Shown here piece after piece: positions 27,901 through 38,700 of a stretch of 64,000 nucleotides of DNA. Each line of letters starts with the position of its first letter. Positions within the stretch are counted from its first letter, which is position 1. The notes beneath the pieces were generated by a model, which saw only the letters and a program-made list of their open reading frames with translations, was not told the origin of the DNA and did not search any database. The stretch comes from Aphelocoma coerulescens (lineage: Eukaryota > Chordata > Aves > Passeriformes > Corvidae). The position numbers were made by a program, and so were the translations under genes. Where the stretch lies: NCBI RefSeq assembly GCF_041296385.1, contig NC_091020.1, positions 24,774,501 to 24,838,500 of the forward strand, read 5' to 3'.

Positions 27901-30900
27901 GTGGCCTATGTCCCTCTCCTAGCTCAGCCACTGAGCAGCACCAGCGAAACCAAATGGTGTAGCAGAGGACATTGCCAGGCACACTGACACTGTGTGGACA
28001 ACCAGCAAGTCCCAAGTCCTTTAAGCCAGGACTCCCAGATGAGCAGAGATCTTCCTCATGGATACTTCAGTGCCAAGTCCCACATCCCAGTTAAAGAGAG
28101 CAGAGCAGCCTCCCTTCACAGGGATTCCTCTGTGTCCTGATAAAGTTACACTAACCATAATAGCCTTGTTTTACGTATTACACGTACTGTAACATTGAAA
28201 ATTGGTCTGCAGTTATGTAATTGCAGAGGAAATGGCTTCAGTGCTGCTCAGCCCAGCTGAGAATGCCATCCCACGACGCCTCCACCGCAGGCACGGCTCC
28301 CAGGGGCTGCAAGGAAAGAGCTCCTATTCTGCCTGCAAGCAGAGCAGCAGCAGCGCTCCGGAGTGTGCTCGTACTTCACTGTCTGTCAGGTTTTCCATTG
28401 CAAACACTGCCGACACAGTTTATAGCTTGACCATTTCAAGCCACATCCATGCAAAACATAGCAGAGAGGGAGTTGTTCTGGCCCAGTCCCTTCCTCTTCC
28501 ATCTTAAAGAAATGTGTCAGATTCCTGCTTTAAAGTCACAACATTTCTTTTCTGCAACAGAAATACATTTTTAAGTCATTCCACGAGGTTTTTTTGGTTA
28601 AGGTTTAAAGAAGCCTGTGTAGTCAACAGACAGGACTTATGTCAACTACTCACATAGTTTTTCTGAAACAACTCAGAAATGTTTAGATAGTGTTGGACAG
28701 AGCAGGTTGATTACACCATGCCTTTAAACAAATCACAGTCACTTCTAAGAGCAAGAAACACAAGCCCTGTAACTACAGCCTGTTCCCAGACAACACCTGT
28801 AGAGACTATAAACCTTCTTTTTTCTCCTGATGTGTGTGTGACCATTGCTACATGCAGATTTTCCTCCCCAGCTAAAAGAAAGAGATAAATATTCATCAGA
28901 TACAACAGGCACACTCTGGGTATTTCGCTCTTATAAACAGAATGAAGATCTGAAGGACAATCTTTGTTGAGGCAAGATAGGTATTTGCTGCAAAAACCAA
29001 ATACTGAAGCCTGAGAGCTGCTACACTACTAAATAACTTGTTCTGAAGTACAACGGCTTTATTTCAGTCTACCAAGGTTTGCTTCCACAGTAATTGCAGC
29101 AACAACCAGGTTATAGTGACCCAAAGGCTTCACAACTCAGAGGAAGGATTTTGGAAATTCACCATGTATGCTACACTGACCTTGATCTTAAGTTATAATA
29201 TGGCACAGAAGTTCTAACTTCAAATGATGTGCAAGTAATAACTTTCACTGGCACAATAATGAAGACAACTTAGCCAGCTCTTTCAGTGAAAGAGAAAGCC
29301 AAATACAAGACAAGGCCCTACCAAATGGGCTTGTACATATCTGCCTGTGAGACACCTTAAATACCATCTCTTATATGATAAAAGATACACTGAATAATAC
29401 TATACAGTAAGTATAACCCACTTAAGATGAAGCTAAAGTAGCCTGATGAAAACCAGATAAGGCTTCAATAAATCAAACACCCTATTTTCCCCCTTCTACC
29501 TCTGCCTTACCCACTGGCCTTTGAACAAGCACAGCTTACATCCTTTCAGGAGAGCATACAATTTGGAGGTAAACATCAGAAAAGGTGGTAACTCTAGCTC
29601 AGGCCCTACAAGTGTGCAGAAGAAAACATCCAGCAGGACATGAAACATGCACCATCATTTGGAAACTGGTTTTGAGGTTCCTCGTGTAAAAAAAAATAGG
29701 GACATTTCACTAGTAAAGTGAAGGTGTTTCTTTCTTATGAAAGCCATGCAACAAAGCCAAGTTAAAGTTTTTTCTACTCCAGAAAACAAAAGAACCATTT
29801 AAGCATCCTTGGCATCAGCAGGCAACTCTATTCAGGCAAGGTTTTAAAATGAAACAGTAATCTGTGCCTTTACACATCTAACTTCCCCAAAGTTCAGTTA
29901 AAGAAACACCCAAAGCAGACATATGATATGCTATATACATGTCTATACACACAAGGAAGTTCAAAACATTGGCCCAACAGCACATCCAACACACACTGTC
30001 CAGCCTGACAGGACTTCTTTGCTGTCAGCTAACAACCTGTCCAGCCACTCTTCCTTCCTTTCATTGAAGACATTGTCCCTGCTGCAGGTGACATCCATAA
30101 CACCTTGCACCACCTTTGTATGGATTAGAAGAATAAGTCTAATTTATACATCACAGGTAGAGTTTCACAACACTTACAAGCCAACACAACAACATAGTCA
30201 AATTAGTTATTATGCATATGCACAGTCCAATAATCTTATTTTCTTGAAAATTACATCCCCATGTTCTTAGAGGTCATAACCACATCTTCTAGGTGCCTGC
30301 TTACACTAAGCAGATACTCAAATTCAAGCCATAATTCCTGAGTTCTGGAAGTTGACACTTGAGAAACTTTTCCTAATCTCATGACATGCCATCCACAGGT
30401 TCAGCAGTAGCTGAAAATACAAGAAGACAATACAAGAATATTGAAGTCATTCCTGTGGTATCCCTAACCTAGGGGAGAACTAAGAGACTATGTCTGGAGT
30501 CCTGTTCTTGGAGCAACTAAACCATGAGTTCTCTACCAGAACAGTTAAAACAGTCATCCAAGCAAGGGATGCTCTCTCCATCACCAATCTGTGATTTATG
30601 TGCTTATATGTTTGTTTTTTTTTAAGGATATGGATATAGCTTTATTTTGTATGTACATAAATATAAAGAGCAAGATCACAGCATGGAATTCTGGGCTTCA
30701 GATTTCCTTTCTTGTTTACATGGACATTAAGGAATCTGGTTGACAAGTATCCAAATATGGTTTTAAGAAGTGTAATCCAAGTTCACGGATGTTCCCTTAG
30801 AAGAGTCACATTTCTGGACCCACTAATTAATTCAAACCCTGACATTCTCCATTTCTATCTCCACATACCATGTGGTTCAATACAATGTGGTCTGAACTGT

Positions 30901-32501
30901 GCAAGGCAGAGAGGCCACACTAAAAGAAAACACAAAGGAACTGTAACTGGAATTCAGACACTGCTTGTATTATTTAACAGCCCAATTAATTCCCTTGGCT
31001 CCATAAGCCATTACCCAAGACAAGGATATCATGAATATGAATATAAGTTGCCACAATATAACCAGGCTTGCTCTGATGGCAGAGACCCCCACTACTGACA
31101 GTGAAGCCGCAGGCTTGGAAGGCAGGATGCTTGCCCACTAGGCCAGACACAGTTCAAGAAGACATTTTTCCCTCTTCAGTCATAACTATTGCTTCAAAGT
31201 GGAGTAGATGACCAGTTTGGTTCCCATTAGTTTTGCAAGTGACACAGTCAGTACCCAGGAGATAGGTATTTCTGTTCACACTAGCCAGTGCATTTCCACA
31301 CACAATCCTTTTGGACTCCACGCTAAATCACCAGCCAGCAAATTACTGTATCACATTGAGCCAAACACACATGAGGCTCTCATACAGCAGAGAAATTACC
31401 ACTCCATTAAAAGAGGGGGAAAAAAAATACAGTGCATGGTCACCTTTGTGGATAACCTGGCTCAAAGCTCTGGAAGCTGAATTTGAACCTTGGATCAGGG
31501 TGCCCTAGTGTCCCCAAGCTCTGGTGTGCCCAGCACACTCCAGAGCCTGCCAGTGGCAAGAGCTCTTAACATGGAGGTACCACAACGTGAGCCTTGGCTT
31601 GAACAGATCCAAATGTCAGCAGCTCCCCTGGATGAGGACACACAAGTCACGAGTGGGCTGGAAACCAGTCCTGGACAACAGCTCTGCATTAATACACACA
31701 GAGTGCTGGAGGGGAGGAGGGGGAGCTGCTGAAGACAGGCAGTTATTCAAACCAGCTGCTAAGCCACTCCAACCACTCACACGTACACAGTCTCCTGCAT
31801 GTGTTCTGCCCAACTCAAAGCTACCAGGCATCCAAAAGTTAAAGCACACAAAAGACATCTATACAAACACTTGCCAAAAATCTCATTTTCCAAGTGCAAG
31901 CTGGTTATTCCATGCATGGCAGAAGGGAATTTTAGCTTGCTTTTTCATGACAGCCTCTACCTCTTTGCCTCAAAATTCCCCAATTAACACTTCTGCAAGA
32001 AGTTTTGAAACTATGCACAGCCACGTATTTATCTACGCACATTCTCTCCCCTCCCTACCGAGCTCTGGGCCACGGGCTAAGCTGTCAAGCCAAGTTTCAT
32101 CCCAAGCAATTTTTAAACACTCATCCTATAAATCCTCTGCAAAGGGAGTTAGTAATGGAAATACTGACAGAAACTTGAAGAGACAGCAGGGCAACTATAG
32201 CAGCCTACTATACATCAGCTTCATTAGCTGCAGATCCTTCTCTCAGTCACCTTCATTTTCCATTGGTGTACCTTGGCTAATTAACACACAAAACCTATGA
32301 AACATTCTTACAGTAGAAGGCAACATTTGGCCCCCAGCCCAAGTCAACACTGAGAAACTTCAACATCCTCTGCCAGACATAGTAACTGTACCAGATGGAG
32401 CAAACGTACAGCTAACAAGTAGCAATGAGGAAACTGAAAGCAGAGGAACAAATGCAAAAATCGGACCACTGGAAGAGGGAAAAGCAGCAAATATAACTTA
32501 C

Positions 32502-32633
32502 CACTTTCATTTTTCTCTATGACATCCACGACCTCGCCAGCCTGGAGGCTGATCTCAGAGTTCTCCTGCTTCTCATAGTTGGACACCACCACATATTGCT
32601 CCAGGATCATGGGTTCAGAGCTAGCATCAGCAC
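32502..32633 (-). CDS. SH3PXD2A: SH3PXD2A (TKS5) coding exon, start of first SH3 domain
   Basis: This 132-nt exon encodes two bases completing a Gly codon, then [19 protein letters not shown] and on to IEKNES, ending with one base of the next Gly codon. The SH3 beta-A strand (EQYVVVSNY), the acidic RT loop (KQENSEISL) and the diverging turn ([15 protein letters not shown]) are all visible. The following Gly-Trp-Trp of the ligand groove must be in the next exon, outside the window. The acceptor is preceded by a clean pyrimidine tract ending CCTTCCCCAG, with a CTTAC branch-point match about 24 nt upstream. The donor is GTG|GTAAGT. The text fits SH3PXD2A better than its paralogue SH3PXD2B, which I recall as reading VVVANYQKQESSEISL. 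Relative to my memory of human TKS5 there are small changes (K to E after NY, L to I in ENSEL). First-SH3 domains of TKS proteins help bind p22phox/NOXA1 and dynamin-type proline-rich ligands. Confidence 0.95.
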
Positions 32634-32676
32634 CTGGGGAAGGGAAAAAGCAAGCCGTAAGCCAGCTTCCAGCCAT
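32634..32676 (-). other. SH3PXD2A: Candidate alternative N-terminus ([15 protein letters not shown]) read through into the SH3-1 exon
   Basis: On the minus strand an ATG at 32676-32674 sits in the context GCCATGG, the best form of the vertebrate initiation consensus (G at -3, G at +4). The frame from it is open and continues without splicing through the acceptor into the SH3-1 exon, in that exon's real frame, adding [15 protein letters not shown] before ADASSEP. A further in-frame ATG lies at about 32697 in a weaker context. A transcript begun at the promoter near 33130 could therefore use the SH3-1 exon as part of its first exon. Against it: several other ATGs, including a short frame opening near 33027 and ending in TGA, lie between the proposed start site and this ATG. 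Alternatively a separate first exon may be spliced in, with initiation at the Met of MILEQ. Confidence 0.3.
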
Positions 32677-33127
32677 GGCTCCTTGAGAGCGACCTCCGTC
32701 CATCCGATTCACAACAGGCCAACTTGTCACCAGAGCCAAGCGAATCAGCAAACAACCTTGGCTCGCAGCATATCCCCAAATGGCTGGCCATATAGAAACA
32801 GCCTCCTCTGGCCCACAACCCAGCAGCACAGAGGGACATTGGAGAGAAGAAGAAGAAAAAAGGGGAGGAAAAAAAAAATTTAAAAAGGAGCCAAAAAAGT
32901 GAATTAGTTGCACAGTTTCATGATGGATTCTGAAAATAAACCTCTTCCCAACATGGTTTCCACAATCTTTGCTCCCATTCAGAGAGAAAAATCCTGGGCA
33001 GAAGCAGTATAAATCCACAGCTGAGCCATCCCCCCAGTAAACCCAAAGAAAAAACAGCTCTCCCCTTGGCGGCTCAGCTCCTTCTCCACTCTAAAGGCTT
33101 GAGCTGAAAGTCAAGAGGGGGCTGTAG

Positions 33128-33228
33128 ATGCCAATCATATTCGTCTGCACTGCAGCCCTTAAATAGAAACACATGAGCGGGACTGAAAGAGAGGGAGGTG
33201 GGGTGGAGGGAGCGAGGGGAGGGCGGGG
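33128..33228 (-). promoter_or_regulatory. Candidate core promoter for a PX-less SH3PXD2A transcript
   Basis: On the minus strand, a GC box (CCCCGCCC, 33221-33228) in a long pyrimidine-rich tract is followed about 55 bp downstream by a TATA-like element, CTATTTAAGG, with core 33159-33165. Spacing would put initiation near 33128-33135, about 500 nt before the SH3-1 exon. The CpG island lies immediately upstream. This order is a conventional promoter layout pointing in gene direction. The TATA match is imperfect (TATTTAA), and CpG-island promoters often start at several sites, so the exact start is a guess. Confidence 0.45.
33193..33228 (+). other. G-rich tract with G-quadruplex potential and GC box
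   Basis: Six runs of three or four G are separated by one to five bases on the plus strand, ending in GGGCGGGG. On the minus (gene-sense) strand it is a C-rich promoter-proximal tract between the CpG island and the TATA-like element. Confidence 0.5.
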
Positions 33229-33269
33229 AAGAGTGTTTACTTGAAACAGAAGAAGAAAAAAAGTTACAG

Positions 33270-33504
33270 CGCCAGATCCCTGCTCAAACACGGCCACCCC
33301 CCGCCTGCCCCCCGCCAGCTCCGCAGTTCCGCGTTCCCCCGGCAGAGCAGCCCCGGCGGGACGGGGCTCGGCTCCCCCTCTCCATCGCCCTTCTGGAGCC
33401 CTCGGAGCCAACCTCCAGTCGTTTGGTTTCTCTTCGGACCAAGGGCTTTCGGCTGTCAGAGCCATTTATGAATGAGAGCAGGCGCTCACGCGAACAGGGG
33501 CCAC
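33270..33504. promoter_or_regulatory. Intronic CpG island upstream of the first-SH3 exon
   Basis: About twenty CpG dinucleotides fall in about 235 bp, clustered between 33290 and 33480, in strongly GC-rich sequence. The surrounding intron is AT-rich and CpG-poor. The island ends about 640 bp upstream (in gene direction) of the SH3-1 exon. TKS5 is known to have internal promoters producing PX-less short isoforms, so this is a good candidate for one of them. The strand of transcription is inferred from the GC box and TATA-like element on its gene-ward side and is not proven by the sequence. Confidence 0.7.
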
Positions 33505-35264
33505 GAAAAGTGCAAAATAACCACTCTCCCTCCCTCCCTTCCTCCACATCACTGGTCTTTCTTTCTATTTTTTAAAATTATTTCTGACTTTTTCACCCCC
33601 ATACTGAAATCATGCATTTCGAGGTGGAGCCACGAGGCAGGCACAGCACTGTGCCAGATGTGGAGGGAGCCCTTGGGCTGCTGCATCTCGGCTCTGTAAT
33701 GCAACACAAACAGTGCAGACAGGTCCTCTGCACTCCCAAACCCAGGCACAGGCTGATTGTGCTTGGCCTAGAAACCCCCTTGAAAAGTCATGAAAACCTC
33801 TCGGTTTAGGTCTTTACTTTGTAAGAGCCAACAGGCTTTAATGTAAAATTATTTTACAGGTTTTCTCAATTACAGCAGTTTGGGACACCAGCATTATTAT
33901 ACATTTTACATATTAAGAGGCAGCTCCTGTCGCTCTGGATTAAGATGTGGATGGAAAGGGAAGACAGAAGCAGATATACAACTTGCTGAATGTCCCATTT
34001 TATACGGCAGGGACAGACCCAGGAGCCAGCTCCGGGTTTTCCTGAATTTCTGATGACAAATTGGCTATCAGAGATGGGAAGGAAGCAGCATGGTCTGAAA
34101 CTGTCCACCAGAAAAGTCAAGGGACTGACAACCAAGCACAGGATGTTGGGTGCTATATTTCCAAACTCAGCATGTTCGTATGTGTTTGGGCTGGAGATGC
34201 AAAGTGATTCTACAGACAAGTAATTAGCATCCCTGCCAAGAAAGAGGTAAAGAATGCATCAGCCATTAAAACAGCATCCTGTGAAATGAAAATCCTAGAA
34301 GAAAAAGCAATTAATTCAACTGTTTCCTGAAAGGAAACACTATCATAATGCCTCCCCTTGGACCAGATTTAAGAAATCCAGAAAATTAGAAGACTTCCTT
34401 GCTCCCTAAGCATGCCTCTGCCTCTCCTCAGATTACGTAAGTTAATTTTCTTTAAAGAGGAGTCGTCTCCTCTAGAAACTTGTGTTTAAGAGATTTAGCT
34501 TTTCTATAGACAGTTGAACCACAGCCAGTAGCAGGAATAGGAGGAGAAGACCATGAACTGACAACATGGAAATTTATAATACAAATTTTCACCATAGCTG
34601 TCCATTCCACATAAGCATCGTGTTTCTTTTCATGATCAATCAACCTGACTCGTGCACTCTGGTTTAAACCAGTGCTAGTTGGGCTACCTAGAGTACAGTG
34701 AGATGCTTTCCTCTGTTTCACACTGTTTCCCACACAGTCTTTTCTCCCATGCAGAATCCAGCAGCATTATAATCTTCCTTCAACGTTCTCAGGCAAGTAA
34801 CACCTACAACCCTTACTTTGTTCTAGTCTTAAGATAAATACTAGTTTTTTAACCAGAAACAAAAGCCATCTTGGACTTATGTCTATGCATGTGCACCAGC
34901 AGAGAATCTGGTGTGTAGAAGGGCAAGACGGACCAGTGGCAAGGGGAGCAGGGGACATGCAGGAAGCAAATTGCTAAACCAACAACCCAAATGCCTTCTT
35001 TCCTCCAATCCACTAGACAGTTTTCATGGGACTAGAGTAAGGCAAAAAAATCTGAAACACTGCATTGGCTTGGTGGCAGGAGCAGCGTTCCTGTGATGCC
35101 TGCGTCCCTTCTGGGAACAAGGAGAGGACCAGGCTGGAGCACAGGCTGGCAAACACTCCACCGGCAGCCACAGAGGCCGAGCCAGGGACCGTGTGCCAGG
35201 GGAATGCCCTTGCCAGGAAATATGGAGAATCAGCACTTCAAATCCACCTCCACAACTCCGCCTC

Positions 35265-35282
35265 AAAAAAAAAAAAAAAAAA
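35265..35282 (+). repeat. A18 homopolymer run
   Basis: Eighteen consecutive A follow 'ccgcctc'. The upstream 200 bp is moderately GC-rich and could be a retroposed fragment with an A tail, but no family or flanking target duplication was recognised. Confidence 0.9.
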
Positions 35283-35650
35283 GGTTATATCTGCATTCTC
35301 ATATCTGAAACCCAGCAGGGCTTCTCTGGGTTACTCTGTTCTGCCTTGGATAAGGTAGTCACTGCAGGAGGATTTCTTTGTCACTACAGTGGCTGGAGGA
35401 ACACATACAATTAAGAGATTGTTTTAACAGACGCTCGTATAAGTGTTACAGGGCCCCTATTAAGACAAAAAAAAGAAATAGGGTGATAAATTCCTTGGTC
35501 TAGGAAGTAACCAAGGTCAAACAAACTTGTTCATTTACAGCTGCAGCAGATCATGCCTAGAGGATATCCCCCTTTCGAAGCATAGTGTCCCTGTGGCTCC
35601 TGGAATAATGGTCACCCAAGATTAGGTACGGCACAGTGGGGAAGATTTCA

Positions 35651-35700
35651 GTAAGAGAGGAAAGAAAGGAAGAAGAGGAGGAGGAGGAAAAGACAGAGAA
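35651..35700 (+). repeat. Purine-rich (GGA/GAA) tract
   Basis: About 50 bp is almost pure A and G, with GAGGAGGAGGAGG inside. On the gene-sense strand this is a pyrimidine tract. Confidence 0.7.
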
Positions 35701-38700
35701 ACAGCTCCCTCCAGTAACCAAAAAGCCTTAACCATTTTCTGGGTAGTCTGGCTTGGGTTGTTACTACATTCCCTTCAGGCACAGTGAGTAGGGTAAGGGA
35801 CTTTAATCCTCCTCAGCCTTCCATCCCCCACAAGCATCTTTAGATGAATTACTCCTCAGTGACACTCAGGATGGCCACAACATCGCTGGGACACTATGTC
35901 AGACTCCCCAAAGGGGATTCAAAAGAACAAGACAGGCAACACCACAGGGAGCACATCACCAATTACACCCGCTGCCGTGGGCGCTTCCGCATCCCTGCCA
36001 ATTAGTTCAAGTCTAATTTGTAACACAGGACACAGCATGCATTGAAGAGTAACAGCCTGCTCAGTGTGAGCACACCAGAGAAGAGGGATGCAGCATGGCA
36101 CGAGTTCCCCAGCAAGCTCACATGCAGCTGCAATGCCACCCTGACACAATAGGCCTACTTTTTAAAAAGTCTCCACATCTTTAGCCCAGGCAGAAGTGGA
36201 GAGCAGAGGACAGGATAACATTGATGTGCCAGGTAAAGGTCCCCCCTCCTCTCACCCCAAAAAAGCAGAATTACTTTTTTGGCTAAGCTCCAACTTGCAA
36301 GCCCTCCCCAGAGCAGAGCACAGATTGCTGGCTGAAATAAGAATTTGCTTGCCTCTCCATTTCTTTTTGCCTCGAGTCCGTTTCCTGGTTAAAGTCTTGA
36401 GGATACCCCTCCTCCTCTCCATAGGGCTCCACTTTACAATCCTCCCGCTCCTCACCTCAGCAATTCTCTTCCTGGGGCTGAGCAGAAATGTCATTGGAGC
36501 TTGTCCATGCCCCTCACAGCTGGCACTATTAAGTGACACAGTTGCACCCTGTCCCCCTCACCAGGCAGCAAGGAGGGAGCATCATTCCTCCCGCTGTACT
36601 CAGAGACCAGCAACTACTGTAAAAGCCTCCTAAATAAGAGCGCAGAGTGCCCGTTCCAACAACATCCTCCTCCTCCTGTGTTGCAACAGCTAAGACCTAC
36701 GATGGTTTTGCAATAGCCAAAAATGAAAACCACCAACTGGACTCCAAAAATAAAATCATCTGGATATGGGAATGTGAGACTCCCAATCTTTGCCAGATTA
36801 CTCCGTTGTTATCAGGCTATAAACATGTCTGCTCTTTTAATCCATACAGCACACAGGCTTTTATATTTCTCTTTCATGATTATCAATCAAATGTTTACAG
36901 ATTGAGACTAAATGAATTAGTACTGGGCTGGTCAGTCGAAGTCCTGCAGAAGCAGCCAAAACCACAGAAACGGCCAGTGAACGCCATAAGGGTGAGTCAC
37001 AGCTGAACAACCAACTGGCAGGTACTCCAGCCCTTCCGACATGGGCACAGCTGCTGGGGACACGTGCAGGCTCTGCACGCAGGGGTGTCTGGCAGACATG
37101 GCCCCGAGTGTCCTGGCATTCCGTAAGATAATGTCAGAGCTCCCTTCCATGTGTAGGGAGGAGTAACTGTGGGAGCTTGGATCTAGAGCTGTGGTTTCTT
37201 GTTAAAGCCAGTTCTTGAAGGGTAAACTTTTATGTATCTCTGGAAAACTCCTTTTGGGGAAGGACAAAGGGAAAAAAAAACCAACCCAGAATAGCAGCAA
37301 GCCTACTCTTAAAATCCTCGGATCAGTCTAACCCCTTACAGCAATCATACACCCAGTTCTAAACACATGGAATTCCTTCCCCTAAAAACTTTACCTCTTT
37401 TCTTTCTTATCAGAAGGACCACATGACTATAATAAACATTAAAATTGCATGTTTTCTTTGAGCCTTCCACCCGTGATTTAACCTTAACTGTGTTAAGATA
37501 GACTGCTTAGGTCTGCCTAAAAATTGGATTAAGTGTGTATTGCAAGATAAAATAGATTTTGCCATGTAATGCATGCGAGAGTACACAAAAGTTCATCACA
37601 TTGCAGCAGTGTTGGAAAAGCAGTTCCTAAAATAACCAGTTCCTAGAGTAAGCAGCAAGATGAGACTGATGAAGCCTGCTACAAATCTCTACGGGGACAA
37701 CATGGATTCAGATCAAAACTGTGTTTCTCAGTTTAGGATCTCACTTCTATTCAGTGAGAGGGTTTTTGTTTTGTCTTGGTGTTTTGGATTTTTGTCCTTC
37801 TGTTTTTTATTCTTTATGTGCCCTAAACAATCGGGGCTTTGACTCATCTCCTGGATACTCCTGCACTCCAGCCTGTCACACTTCAGCCCCATTGCCACTT
37901 ACCAAAATTCAGACTGTATTTATACAGCAATTATTCCTGGAGGTAAGACTACTATTGCCACAAGCTGTGAGTGAAGGGGATTCATCTTCATCCCTCCCAC
38001 CAAACAGCAGTCCTCCCAATCCTAATAGTGTTTAGCTTCAGAGCTCAGAGGCTCTTGGTGTAGCAGCTCTGAGCCACAAAGCTTTAGGGACAGAGACAAA
38101 AGTTCATCACCTCCCAAAGTTACTACAGAAATTCAGTACAAACCCAGTGTCAAGGTGTGGATTATTGTCAATTATAGACAAAAATAAACATTTGGGTAAG
38201 TCTATCAAACGGGTTATTAATACACTTATTATTTCTGTAGTTCTTCCCTGAGCTTGGCCAGGTAGCTCTTTTACGAAGCACAAAGACACACTTGCATTTT
38301 CAGAACGGAGTTTCAGAAGCAGGTGACACCCTGCCATTAGACAGAGATGGGTGCAAAGCAGAAAGGGAATGGTTTGGATCTGACCACCTAAAGTAAGGGC
38401 AGAAGACCCAAAGCCAGAGGAGTTTGGCCTAAAGCCTTGTCCAATTCCCAAAGAATGACTGAGAATAAAACAAGACTGAGCATCATGTACTCAGCAATGG
38501 CCAGGTCAGCATGTAAATCCTCTCACCCCATGTTAGTAGCCACGATTGGTGCACGAGAAGTTTTTCCCTAAGTGAGCATGCATCCCTCCACCCTCCTCAA
38601 TTCCACAGTGCTCATGTGCTCTGCAAGCCTTTCAGTACATGGGGCAGTAGTAGCCAAAGCGCTAGCCTTTCTTTTTGGCTAATCATGCCAAAATCTGGTC

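Larger units (their letters stand above)
1..32501 (-). other. SH3PXD2A: SH3PXD2A intron downstream of the first-SH3 exon (partial)
   Basis: The donor GTAAGT at 32496-32501 opens this intron. No acceptor with the expected GWWFVS continuation of SH3-1, and no second SH3 (GWWYIRY, GWAPASYL) coding signal, was seen down to position 1, so the intron is longer than 32 kb here. The content is ordinary non-coding DNA, with A exceeding T on the plus strand in the lines I inspected. Local items are a 24-bp palindrome (697-720), a full CRE (13395-13402), homopolymer runs (14343-14355, 14923-14937), a G10 run (22454-22463), a 23-bp tandem duplication (24919-24964) and an unusually long plus-strand open frame (31524-32300). 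No other gene was recognised. Confidence 0.7.
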
